Notes: generated from the letters alone by a model not told the origin. A DNA stretch of 17,021 nt from Akkermansiaceae bacterium UBA5688 (GCA_002420315.1 DIHU01000042.1:5877-22897); one strand, 5' to 3'; counted from the stretch's first letter, positions 6,474 to 14,553 are shown. Program-made: numbers and translations.

Positions 6474-8186
6474 CTATTCTGGATAGCTGGCCTCCTGAAA
6501 GCCTTGGTGAGTTCGGATGTTACGTTTTCCCGCCTTGAGTTCTGCTTCGCGGCGTTTGAGGAACTCACGAGAGATCATCTGGGCTTTTTGGCGATCCTTG
6601 AGGTCGTAATCCCAAAATTCCTGAACCACTTTTTCGGCAGCCGGATAATGTGACCCGTCATCGCCGACTCGTTGCCTAGTTTCAGCGAGTTGCCTCTTGA
6701 GATCAGCGACTAGTTCGGCGTGATTAGGATCATCGTAAAGATTGATTGTCTCGTGCGGGTCGGTGGAAAGGTGATAGAGCTCCCATCCGGGAGGAGTTTG
6801 ATAGCCCCCATCGTAGTTGCAGCCATAAAAGTAAATTAGCTTGTGGGTCTTGGTGCGAATCCCAACATGCGCTGGATTATCGTGGTGAACCATGTGCATC
6901 CAGTAGCGATAGTAAGCGGTTTGCTTCCACCCCTCGGGTTCCTGGCCAGTTTCAAGGTGTTTTTTGAACGATTTACCCTGCATTGAAGCGGGAACTTTAA
7001 GACCTGCCATGTCAAGCATGGTGGGGCCGAAGTCGACGTTCTCGACGCAGCTATCAATCACGGTGCCAGGTTTGATGGACTTGGGGTAGCGAACAAGGAG
7101 GGGCATTCGCTGAGATTCCTCATACATCCAGCGTTTATCCTGGAAATCGTGCTCTCCTAGCATGAAGCCTTGGTCTCCGGTATAGATGATGATGGTGTTG
7201 TCCATCTGGCCGGTTTCTTCGAGGTGCTTGAAAAGGCGGGCCAGGTTATCATCGATGCCCCTTACGCAACGGAGGAATTTTTTAAGGTAGGCATTGTAAG
7301 CTAGGCGCGTGTTGTCCTTTTCGGTGTAATTTTTTGAATCGAAGTCTTTCGGAAATTCTGCAGGAAAGCGGGGAGGAAGATCGATAAGGTAGTTACGTCT
7401 GGGATTACGAGACCCGTTTGAAGTGCCAATGTGCGGAATGAGTTCATCACGATGTCCTCGCGTGGCGATCGAGCCCCATTTTGGGTGGCGCTTCCAGAGG
7501 GTTTCGGGCTCTGGCACCTTAACATTTTTCAAAAACCCTTCATAGCGAGGCGCGTTTTCAAAGTAATCGTGCGGAGCTTTGTAGTGATGCATTAGAAAGA
7601 AGGGTTTTTCTCGATTCCATCCCTCTTTTAACCAGTCGAGAGTGATATTTGTAATGACATCGGTGGAGTGCTCTCCTTCGAACTTGATTGTATTTTTCTT
7701 CCACGCCTTGTCTCCACGAATACGGAACTCAGGGTTGAAGTAAGATCCTTGTCCGGCCAAGACTGAATAGTAATCGAAATCGGCGGGCTCGTCCTTGAGA
7801 TGCCATTTCCCGATCATGGCGGTTTGGTATCCTGCTTTGCCGAATTCAATGGCAAGGGTTTGCTTGCCTGGAGGGACGCGTCCAGCAAGATCGAATGCGT
7901 TGTTATTATGATTATATTGCCCGGTAAGAACGCAGGCGCGCGAGGGAGAACAGATGGCATTCGTGCAAAAGGCATTTTTAAAAAGGGCCCCTTCTTTGGC
8001 GAGCCGGTCGATGGTGGGTGTTGGAGCCACTTCTGCGAGGCGACTGCCGTAAGCGGATATTCCATGGGCCGCGTGATCGTCCGACATAATGAAGAGAATG
8101 TTGGGACGGGAGTCGTGGCTGCCGTGATGATCGGCCAGAGCAAGGGCAGGCAAGAGGGTGAGGAACGCGAAAAACTTAGATCTCAT
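6474..8186 (-). CDS. secreted type I sulfatase (arylsulfatase A-like)
   Basis: This is a 570-residue sulfatase starting at ATG 8186, which puts a clean Sec signal peptide (MRSKFFAFLTLLPALALA) at the N-terminus. A GTG 30 bases upstream (8216) would add ten residues before the signal and is less likely. Key elements are D36-D37 (MSDDHA), the CSPSR motif with C79 as predicted formylglycine and R83, GKWHL, HHYKAPHD and TGDQGFMLGEH, followed by MYEESQRMPLLVRYP. The layout resembles sulfatases acting on N-acetylglucosamine 6-sulfate or similar glycan sulfates, but the substrate remains open. It is transcribed alone, converging on the TorF-like gene and diverging from the SHD1 gene across a 206-base intergenic stretch (8187-8392). 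It shares only the general sulfatase framework with the sulfatase at 3886-5364, so the two are not recent duplicates. Confidence 0.9.
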   Translation of the reverse strand: MRSKFFAFLTLLPALALADHHGSHDSRPNILFIMSDDHAAHGISAYGSRLAEVAPTPTIDRLAKEGALFKNAFCTNAICSPSRACVLTGQYNHNNNAFDLAGRVPPGKQTLAIEFGKAGYQTAMIGKWHLKDEPADFDYYSVLAGQGSYFNPEFRIRGDKAWKKNTIKFEGEHSTDVITNITLDWLKEGWNREKPFFLMHHYKAPHDYFENAPRYEGFLKNVKVPEPETLWKRHPKWGSIATRGHRDELIPHIGTSNGSRNPRRNYLIDLPPRFPAEFPKDFDSKNYTEKDNTRLAYNAYLKKFLRCVRGIDDNLARLFKHLEETGQMDNTIIIYTGDQGFMLGEHDFQDKRWMYEESQRMPLLVRYPKSIKPGTVIDSCVENVDFGPTMLDMAGLKVPASMQGKSFKKHLETGQEPEGWKQTAYYRYWMHMVHHDNPAHVGIRTKTHKLIYFYGCNYDGGYQTPPGWELYHLSTDPHETINLYDDPNHAELVADLKRQLAETRQRVGDDGSHYPAAEKVVQEFWDYDLKDRQKAQMISREFLKRREAELKAGKRNIRTHQGFQEASYPE

Positions 8187-8392
8187 TTGTGGTGAAGGAT
8201 TACGGGAACATTTCACTGGAGCAACGAGAAAAGCATATTGAGAAGGAGTGAGGGAACGCTATTCTCGCTGTGGATGAAATTGAGCGATCTGGAGGTTGTT
8301 AAAATTCCTTTTGATTTTACTATTGGAACTGGTCTTTAAATTCTTGGAATTGCGGGATTGAAAAACGATCAGGGCAACCTAAGAGTTAGGGT

Positions 8393-9718
8393 ATGACAAA
8401 GATCGTTCTCGCGGGTTTTTTGGGTTTGTTGCTCGTGGCGTTTGTCAGCGCGCGAACGTGGACCGATAAAAAAGGTCGCAAGATTGAGGCTGAGTATCTG
8501 TCACAGACCAAGGATACAGTTCTATTGAAGCTCAAAAATGGTAAGGAAGTTAGTGTGCCGTTTTCAAATCTCAGTCGGGCCGATTTGAACTTTCTGATCG
8601 AAGCCGAAATTGCTTCCGCGGAAAAAGAAAATGATAAGGAGCCCGGGGATGGAGAGATGGAGAAAGAAGGAAGTGACGGAAATAAGGGTGGGGGAATCGT
8701 CATTGAGGTCGCTGACCCAGCGTGGGACCGTCCGGTTCTCAAAGAAGTTGTTTTGGAAGCGCCGATTGAAGTTCAGGAGGAAAAAAGAGGAGAGTTTCTT
8801 TATTTTTCTTCAGCGAATTTTCGAATTGTCGCAGATGGTCGGATGAGCTCGAAGGGCGTTCTCACGATACTAGAAGTGTGCGAGCTTACGAAAATTTATT
8901 GTGAGTCTCTTCCTTTTGGATTGAGCAATCGGTTTAAACCAGTTGACGGGAAGTATGAGATCCGCGCGGTGGGTGAGAAGGACGAGTGGATTAAGATGGG
9001 GCGTCCGGAGGGGAATCGAAGTTCCTTCAATCCAAATGATGGGCAGCTTGAAATTTGCCTAGAGCTTTTCGGTCTTAGTTCGGCGGGACGTGGTGGTGAG
9101 ACAGCCACGCGCAACTTGGCAGGTCAAATGATCTTACACGTGAGCCGTTGTATGTTGCCTGAGGTTTACGAGCGTAATTTTATGGATTGGTTTACGGAAG
9201 GCTTTCCTAATTTGATGAACATGGCGGTCTATGAGAAAGGCAAACTCGATTTCACAAATGTGGCTGAAGAGACTAAAGATCTCTTGATGGGCAAGGGGAG
9301 TGGCAGGACACCAATTTTCAAAAAGAAAATAGAGATGCCCAAGATGTCGGACTTGATCACACAATCGGTGGGTGGAATTGCTGAGGAGGAAGGGCGTCGC
9401 CAGTTTCTTGCACAGAGTGTTCTTGTCATGACTTATCTTACCTTCCTTGAAGATGACGGGAAAGCGACCGGCCTTCGGCAAGGGTTACGATATGCGCATG
9501 ATTTCCAAAAAAATCAGCCGAAGACAATCAGGTATAAAGATCAGGAAGATCTGGAACGGCAAAAGGCCGAACTGAAGAGGCTCAGGGACGAAATGGATGA
9601 CACTGCGATTGCGATGATGTTTCGCAAGCGTCCCTGGAAGGAAGCCGAGGAGGATATTGCGAAGCTTTGGAAGGAGAAGGGCCTTCAGCTGATTTTCCCG
9701 GGAGCAAAGAACGAGTAG
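8393..9718 (+). CDS. secreted SHD1-domain protein with a degenerate gluzincin-like region
   Basis: The 441-residue product has a signal peptide (about 1-20, ending FVSA). It is followed directly by an SLA1-homology SHD1 domain (RTWTDKKGRKIEAEY to VPFSNLSRADLNFLIE, about 21-70), a module common in planctomycetes and verrucomicrobia. A charged Glu/Lys/Gly linker (about 71-130) precedes a region with FLYFSSANFRIVADG (about 135-150). Then comes H249-VSRC, followed 20 residues after the His by DWFTEG (E269). That layout matches gluzincin peptidases (HExxH ... W-x-EG), but the catalytic Glu and second His are absent, so peptidase activity is unlikely. The C-terminus is a charged helix. It is convergent with the Lon-like gene. 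The SHD1 call is firm; the pseudo-peptidase reading is an inference. Confidence 0.8.
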   Translation: MTKIVLAGFLGLLLVAFVSARTWTDKKGRKIEAEYLSQTKDTVLLKLKNGKEVSVPFSNLSRADLNFLIEAEIASAEKENDKEPGDGEMEKEGSDGNKGGGIVIEVADPAWDRPVLKEVVLEAPIEVQEEKRGEFLYFSSANFRIVADGRMSSKGVLTILEVCELTKIYCESLPFGLSNRFKPVDGKYEIRAVGEKDEWIKMGRPEGNRSSFNPNDGQLEICLELFGLSSAGRGGETATRNLAGQMILHVSRCMLPEVYERNFMDWFTEGFPNLMNMAVYEKGKLDFTNVAEETKDLLMGKGSGRTPIFKKKIEMPKMSDLITQSVGGIAEEEGRRQFLAQSVLVMTYLTFLEDDGKATGLRQGLRYAHDFQKNQPKTIRYKDQEDLERQKAELKRLRDEMDDTAIAMMFRKRPWKEAEEDIAKLWKEKGLQLIFPGAKNE

Positions 9719-9750
9719 TTTTACTGAGGGGGAGCGTTCTTGCCAAAAGT

Positions 9751-9788
9751 AGAAAGAAAAAGGCCCAACTCGTGCTAGCCGGACCTTT
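9751..9788 (-). terminator. terminator of the Lon-like operon
   Basis: Read on the - strand, AAAGGTCC (9788-9781) pairs with GGGCCTTT (9766-9759) through seven Watson-Crick pairs and one G-U pair, with a 14-base loop, and is followed by a T-rich tail TTCTTTC. On the + strand the same position is a C-A mismatch, so the element points leftwards, 23 bases beyond the stop of the Lon-like gene. Confidence 0.6.
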
Positions 9789-9811
9789 AAAATTTGATTT
9801 GGAAACAGGTT

Positions 9812-11527
9812 TTATCCCTGAAGTTCTTCGACGATTTCAGGATCATTCATGAGCTTCGAGCGCTCACCGTTCACAGCCTCCCATTGTTTTTTAATCCGTT
9901 GGCTAAAATCATCATTGTCTTCGTCATCCTCGCGCCCCTCTGAGAATGTAGTCAGCACTTTCATCGTCGCATCGTTGAAGTCTCTGAGACGTGAGTCGAG
10001 CTTCTTGGATACTGCCTCAAGCTCGTTGAGGGCATCTTTGGCGGCATCACGGTCTGAGGAATTGATGCTCCCTTTCCCACTCCAGCCCATCATTTGAATC
10101 TTGCGAGCGATTCCGGAGATGTTTGTGTTAATTTGGTGAAATGACCCACCAAGAGACAGGAGTTTCTTTTCTTCACCTTTGGCTACACTTAGGAGGATTT
10201 GGGCCGATTGATGATTGGGCATCTTTTTGACCACATCTTCGAGGAGGGCGATCACGGCGGGGGTGTTTAAAGATTCTTCGCCCTTAGCCTCAATGAGATC
10301 GGCAACCTTATTGAAGTCGTCGATGGTGGATTGGACCTCTTCTGGTTTGTCCTTGGAGGCAACCATGAGGGCTTCCTCAAGGGTTTTGAAGCTGAAGACT
10401 TGGATAGCCATGAGCTTTTTGATTCCATCGAGCACAACGATGTCGGACACACCCTTGATGTTTTCGTGAGGGACTCCCACGAGATTGCAGCCCTTGTTGG
10501 TTGCGCCGCGGATCTTACCGGCAACTCCGCCGATGCGGGTGACCTTGCCATCAGCAGTGATTGCTCCGGTGCAGGCAAACTTATCATCAAGCTCGCGGCC
10601 GGTGAAGAGAGAGTCGACAATGATGGACATCGCGGTTCCGGCAGAAGGACCGTCGAGTAAAGTGTCCTTATCTTCGAAGGTGATGGTAACTCGGTAGCCT
10701 GAGGGGATTCGGCCGTCCTCTTCGTGGCGAACCCGCATAAGTTTCATGATTTCTTCAAGAGAGTTGCCAGTCATATTTCCGACCTTTTGGTCGATATGGA
10801 ACTCGACTCCATCGATATCTTTTTCACGGAGAGCAGTTGCGCTCAGTGATGCGGCTGCTCCAGCGTGACGTCCATTGGCAAGGGTGCGGACGGAGAGGCC
10901 GTAAACGGTGCGTTGGGCGGTCGCAAATTTCTCAGCTTCTCCGCCAGGGATCGTTTCGCGGCGCTCCTCAAACACGTTGTTACTTTGGCGATCCCACGGG
11001 TTGTTGTAGACCGGACTTTTCATCATGTCTTTCCAGTCGACCTTCCCGGTCTTTTCCTGATAGTCCTCAAGCTTTTTTTGGTATTTTCCCTCAGGTTCAA
11101 ATCGTATTGCAATATCGATACAATAGGAGGCGCAGGCGAGGTTGTCCTTGTTTTCGTCCTTGCGCATTAGGGCACGAATGCCCCGGTAGAGTTTGCCGTA
11201 AATGTCAGATTTGGCTGCATCTTGCTTCACGGTTCGGCTGCGCTGTTTTAGGTCATCGTGGACGTCCTTGAAGTTTTCTGACTTCGGTTCAAGTCGACCT
11301 GAAATTGCGAGGGAATTAGATCGGAGTTCGAAGTTCACTTCATTTTCTTCCTCATCAAAATCACGAGCAACCGAGAGGAGCCCGGCGAAAAGGGAAGTTT
11401 TTCCTATTTCGGTAATTGCGAGTTTTTTAACCTTAAAGAGCTCTTTCTCCATGTTCGGAGGGCGATAATTTTCGGCTAGGATCACCCCGGTGAAGATGAA
11501 GAAGATTGAGACAAGGTGGATTTTCAT
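9812..11527 (-). CDS. secreted Lon-type (S16) serine protease without ATPase domain
   Basis: The 571-residue protein starts with a Sec signal peptide (about 1-18, ending GVILA) and has no Walker motifs. The Lon proteolytic domain spans about 205-395. The nucleophile is S295 in LLDGPSAGTAM, and the general base is K338 in IGGVAGKIRGA. The 43-residue Ser-Lys spacing equals that of E. coli Lon (S679/K722). TGAITADGKVTRIGG is the usual strand between them. A region of about 200 residues precedes the domain. After it comes a mostly helical C-terminal part (about 400-571) with an acidic EGREDDEDNDD stretch. It is therefore expected to be an ATP-independent periplasmic or surface peptidase, comparable in principle to PDZ-Lon proteins but with no recognisable PDZ domain. 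It lies 65 bases downstream of, and in line with, its inactive paralogue. Substrate and oligomeric state are unknown. Confidence 0.85.
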   Translation of the reverse strand: MKIHLVSIFFIFTGVILAENYRPPNMEKELFKVKKLAITEIGKTSLFAGLLSVARDFDEEENEVNFELRSNSLAISGRLEPKSENFKDVHDDLKQRSRTVKQDAAKSDIYGKLYRGIRALMRKDENKDNLACASYCIDIAIRFEPEGKYQKKLEDYQEKTGKVDWKDMMKSPVYNNPWDRQSNNVFEERRETIPGGEAEKFATAQRTVYGLSVRTLANGRHAGAAASLSATALREKDIDGVEFHIDQKVGNMTGNSLEEIMKLMRVRHEEDGRIPSGYRVTITFEDKDTLLDGPSAGTAMSIIVDSLFTGRELDDKFACTGAITADGKVTRIGGVAGKIRGATNKGCNLVGVPHENIKGVSDIVVLDGIKKLMAIQVFSFKTLEEALMVASKDKPEEVQSTIDDFNKVADLIEAKGEESLNTPAVIALLEDVVKKMPNHQSAQILLSVAKGEEKKLLSLGGSFHQINTNISGIARKIQMMGWSGKGSINSSDRDAAKDALNELEAVSKKLDSRLRDFNDATMKVLTTFSEGREDDEDNDDFSQRIKKQWEAVNGERSKLMNDPEIVEELQG

Positions 11528-11592
11528 TACTGTCGGAATTGTAGAAGGGGAGTTAATTTATTCAATAGTCAAAGCGGATCAAGGTGGCGGGC

Positions 11593-13356
11593 CTAGTTAT
11601 CTTTTTTGGGAGTGGGTTGAGAGCCTTCCCGCAGTCTGGCACGAAAGCTCTCCAGCTTCTTCTGGAATTTGATCATATCTTGGGCACGGGTCTCTTCCTC
11701 ATTGTCTAGAATAGCGGATGCCCCGCGTCCTACCGAATTAAGATCTTTGATGAGATTCAGGGCATCATCGAGAATTTCGATATCTCTCCGCTGCAGGCGT
11801 TTTTTAAGAGGGGTAATACGATCACGGGTTCTTTTGTAGACCTCTGTGACAGCGAGCTCTGAGGTTTGGTCAATCTCGTATTCAAATTGGGCAAGGGGTT
11901 CGAGAAGACGGTTCAGCTCCTGGGTAAATAAAAAGTGGCTGAAATAAGCTGGGCGTCGGATCGATTGTCGAGCCAACATCGCTGCCGAAATGTGATTTGG
12001 AGAAAGTTGACTGGCCTTGATGAGCCGATCTTTGACCGCGGACAAGCTGAGAAAGTTTCCGAGATGAGCGACTTGGAGAGCCTTGTCGCAGACTTCGAGG
12101 TAGCTTTTGGACGCGGTCTTTAAGTCTTCGGGCATTTTCCCGTCTTCGTAAAATAGCTCGCGGGCCATTTCGAAATTGGAGGCCTCAAGAACCTCGTATT
12201 TGGTGAAAAATGAAGCTTTATCAAGCACGAGCATCCCTGTCATTTCCTCAATCATGCCTTTTCCAACAATAAGGCGGGTTCCGATTGGCAGGCTGAGTTC
12301 TTCGAGCTGTTGAATCAGCTCCCAAGCGTAATTTGGTTTTTGAAGGTTTCCGGTGGCTTGGAGTCTGGCAAAGAGAATGGTATTTCTTCTCAGAGGGCGT
12401 CCGGAGACTGCTGCATCCAGCATCATGGCTATATTGGCGGCAATATTTTCTCTATTTTTGGCAAGATACTGGCGCTTGTTAGTGTTGATGTTGAGGTTGT
12501 AGCCGTTGGGAAGGGCTTTGGCGTTTTTCCGGAAGAAGCTCAATAAGGACGATTGAAGTGGATTGACGTTAAAATCGGTCGGCGGCTGGAATTTTAAGGT
12601 GCCATTTTGGTCTCCAGACTCGGGGGCGTTTTTGTCATCAGGATCCGGGTTGGGAGCTTTCGTAATGATAAGGCTGGTCGTGACCAATCCGGGTTTTGAC
12701 GGCGAGCCATCGTTGATCCCGTTCGAAAACATGAGGATTTCGGCCAAGATTGCTTTCGCCTTATAATCTGAAGCGGTGCGTTTCTGAGTAGGTTTGATTT
12801 TGGGATCTTGGTTTGCAGCGAGTTGCTTTTGTGGATCAAATTTTGAGATTTCAGCAATGACGCTATTCCAGCGTTTTTCGGTATTAAGGGCATCGTGGTT
12901 TTTCAGGACAGGATGGTCGCTGGCGATCGGTGCAAGGACGTCGAGAAGAAGTTGCCCAAGAAGTTGCCCCTCGGATTCTTTTGGAAGCTGGCTAAGCCAA
13001 TCGGCGGTTTCGATGAGGCCCTTGCGGGCAGATTTGACAAAAAAGGCTTCTGGTTGGCGTCGTTCGCCGCCCTTGAGATAAGACGTTTCGATTAAATGTG
13101 CTCGTTCGTGTCCCGGGAGTAGTCTTTTGCTTAAGGTGAGGAGCTGGGCGCGATGCCGGACCTCGATGGCCGACTTCGGCATCGGCCCGTCGGCCAAGAC
13201 AGCTAGATAGTCGGCGAGGTCCCGGATGGCATCAACATCCATGGGGATGAGGTCCCGACGCAGAAGGGGGGCGGAGTCGTTTGCCGGGACATATCTGACC
13301 GCCGCGTTTGCAAGAAACGCTAGGATCAAAAAAGCGGCAGGAAAAACGAGTCTCAT
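11593..13356 (-). CDS. secreted catalytically dead Lon-like paralogue
   Basis: This is a 587-residue protein from ATG 13356 (a GTG just before it is less likely) with a signal peptide ending FLANA. It would normally be left as hypothetical. It aligns end to end with the downstream Lon-like protein: LPNGYNLNI (282-290) with IPSGYRVTI, ANIAMMLDAAVSGRPL with TAMSIIVDSLFTGREL, LQATGNL with ITADGKV, RLIVGKG with NLVGVPHEN, and PNHISAAML (453-461) with PNHQSAQIL. The interval from GY to PNH is 167 residues here and 159 in the paralogue. At the Ser position there is E303 or N304, depending on one gap, and at the Lys position L347, so the dyad is gone. The N-terminal third and the C-terminal helical region (about 400-580) are retained. 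It is probably a structural or regulatory partner of the active protease. Homology is inferred from alignment by eye. Confidence 0.75.
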   Translation of the reverse strand: MRLVFPAAFLILAFLANAAVRYVPANDSAPLLRRDLIPMDVDAIRDLADYLAVLADGPMPKSAIEVRHRAQLLTLSKRLLPGHERAHLIETSYLKGGERRQPEAFFVKSARKGLIETADWLSQLPKESEGQLLGQLLLDVLAPIASDHPVLKNHDALNTEKRWNSVIAEISKFDPQKQLAANQDPKIKPTQKRTASDYKAKAILAEILMFSNGINDGSPSKPGLVTTSLIITKAPNPDPDDKNAPESGDQNGTLKFQPPTDFNVNPLQSSLLSFFRKNAKALPNGYNLNINTNKRQYLAKNRENIAANIAMMLDAAVSGRPLRRNTILFARLQATGNLQKPNYAWELIQQLEELSLPIGTRLIVGKGMIEEMTGMLVLDKASFFTKYEVLEASNFEMARELFYEDGKMPEDLKTASKSYLEVCDKALQVAHLGNFLSLSAVKDRLIKASQLSPNHISAAMLARQSIRRPAYFSHFLFTQELNRLLEPLAQFEYEIDQTSELAVTEVYKRTRDRITPLKKRLQRRDIEILDDALNLIKDLNSVGRGASAILDNEEETRAQDMIKFQKKLESFRARLREGSQPTPKKDN

Positions 13357-13553
13357 CACCCTAGAAGGTTAACTTGACCGTCTTTTGTTGCAAAGCTCTA
13401 TGGTTGCTTGGACAGCGCCTCGGGAAAAGGGTGATAAGGTTAAGCGGGACTTCAGGGTAAAATTAGGGAATCGTTGCTTGTGAGGGATGTCTCCTGAGGT
13501 TTTTTTGGGAAAAGATCAAAAACGAGGAAAAAGAGGGTGGAAAAGAGAATGCG

Positions 13554-13577
13554 CGGAGTTGACCCAGGGAAACTCCG
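13554..13577 (+). other. hairpin in the leader of the KH-R3H gene
   Basis: CGGAGTT (13554-13560) and AACTCCG (13571-13577) form a perfect 7-bp stem with a 10-base loop, ending 17 bases before the ATG at 13595. Because the gene encodes an RNA-binding protein, a leader structure might be a feedback site, but no direct evidence supports that. The surrounding 13357-13594 stretch separates divergent genes and must hold promoters for both; I could not pick out convincing -35/-10 pairs. Confidence 0.3.
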
Positions 13578-13594
13578 ACCTAAGATCACGCTCT

Positions 13595-14047
13595 ATGGCA
13601 GACGCGATTGATGATGCGAAGGAAGCTCTGACGAGCATGCTTGGAAAGCTTGGGTTTGAATTTGAGGTGGAAGTCTCTGGTGATCCCGGGAATGAGATTC
13701 TTAATATTGTCTCGGATGATTCCGCGCTTTTGATTGGGAGGAATGGAGACCGCTTGGATGATATCCAGTATCTTGTGAACCGAATCACTCGGAATGCTCA
13801 CCCGGATGCTCCCAGGTATCGGGTTGATTGTGACGGTTATCGCGCTCAACAAGAGCAGCGGGTTGCCGACAAAGCACTCCACCTGGCGGACAAGGTTCGC
13901 GAAACCGGCCGGGAACTTTGGATGAATCCTATGAATTCCTACCATCGTCGTCTTGTGCATAATGCTCTCGCGGATGATTCCGAAATCGAGACCGTCTCCG
14001 AGGACAGCAGTTCACGAAATAAGAAAATCCTCATTCGCTTGAAGTAA
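13595..14047 (+). CDS. KH-R3H RNA-binding protein (Jag/KhpB-like)
   Basis: This is a 150-residue cytoplasmic protein. A KH domain (about 20-78) carries the loop IGRNGDRL (G48-R-N-G51), which contacts RNA in this family. It is followed by an R3H domain (about 85-150) with the RxxxH signature R118-R-L-V-H122 in NSYHRRLVHNAL, then VSEDSSSRNKKILIRL at the end. The N-terminal Jag_N domain present in Gram-positive KhpB/EloR is missing, which agrees with the shorter verrucomicrobial forms. ATG 13595 was chosen because an upstream ATG in the same frame (13487) would add 36 residues of Arg/Lys-rich sequence not expected in the family. The expected role is RNA binding in post-transcriptional control of envelope or division genes. 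A thioesterase gene follows after 10 bases. In other bacteria jag usually sits next to yidC, which is not the case here. Confidence 0.85.
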   Translation: MADAIDDAKEALTSMLGKLGFEFEVEVSGDPGNEILNIVSDDSALLIGRNGDRLDDIQYLVNRITRNAHPDAPRYRVDCDGYRAQQEQRVADKALHLADKVRETGRELWMNPMNSYHRRLVHNALADDSEIETVSEDSSSRNKKILIRLK

Positions 14048-14057
14048 GTATCGGCTG

Positions 14058-14408
14058 ATGGAGACTCATCGCCTCGTCCGCCCAAAAGACCTGAACCAAT
14101 ACGGGCATCTTTTTGGTGGCAGACTCCTCGCTTGGGTGGATGAAGATTCATGGATCGCGGCAAGCCTTGAGTTCCCCGGGTCGCGCTTTGTGACGATGGC
14201 GATGGATGAAGTCGTTTTTCGCCACAGTGTCAAAGAGGGGACAATCCTAACAATCAAATCAGAGTCGGTGAAGCTTGGCCTGACTTCGGTAACTTACGAA
14301 GTCAGGGTGGTAGATGAGCAGGCGCAAGATGACAACCCGATCTTCACCACTCGTGTGACCTTCGTTAAGGTTGACGAGTCAGGAAAAAAATCTCCCATTA
14401 AAAAATGA
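14058..14408 (+). CDS. hotdog-fold acyl-CoA thioesterase (YciA/BFIT-like)
   Basis: This is a 116-residue cytoplasmic single-hotdog protein. The motif DLNQYGHLFGGRLLAWVDE (11-29) is the family signature, with N13 and D28 in the active site and GHLFGG forming the oxyanion and CoA-facing helix. FVTMAMDEVVFRHSVKEG and the strand LTSVTYEVRVVDE complete the fold. The length is near the lower end for YciA-type enzymes (about 130 residues). It would hydrolyse acyl-CoA esters to the free acid and CoA; chain-length preference cannot be read from sequence. It starts 10 bases after the KH-R3H stop, so the two genes are in one operon, and a hairpin terminator follows. A functional link between the two gene products is not obvious. 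Confidence 0.85.
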   Translation: METHRLVRPKDLNQYGHLFGGRLLAWVDEDSWIAASLEFPGSRFVTMAMDEVVFRHSVKEGTILTIKSESVKLGLTSVTYEVRVVDEQAQDDNPIFTTRVTFVKVDESGKKSPIKK

Positions 14409-14487
14409 ACTTTGCTACGCAAGAACTCCTCGTCGTTTTGATGGCGAATATTCCAGACCTGATTTCTGGCGATTTACGTGGTCCCCG

Positions 14488-14514
14488 CGCTAAAAGCTTA
14501 GCGATTTATTTTCC
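14488..14514 (+). terminator. rho-independent terminator after the thioesterase gene
   Basis: CGCTAA (14488-14493) and TTAGCG (14498-14503) form a 6-bp stem around an AAGC tetraloop, followed by ATTTATTTTCC. It lies 80 bases after the thioesterase stop and 40 bases before the hflX ATG. The stem is short, so efficiency may be modest. Confidence 0.5.
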
Positions 14515-14553
14515 TGGCCTAGGGTTTTAGAGTTTCGCCCCCTCCCATTGTCT

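Noticed and set aside
8296..8323. TTGTTA-N16-TACTAT as a sigma-70 promoter for the SHD1 gene
   Set aside because: Both boxes match only 4 of 6 positions in an AT-rich stretch, which is too weak to list.
10331..11271. Several + strand open frames opposite the Lon-like gene
   Set aside because: They are antisense to a clearly conserved S16 domain, overlap each other and have no recognisable features.
13487..13594. N-terminal extension of the KH-R3H protein from an upstream ATG
   Set aside because: The 36 added residues are Arg/Lys-rich with no family resemblance, and the downstream ATG gives a normal N-terminus.
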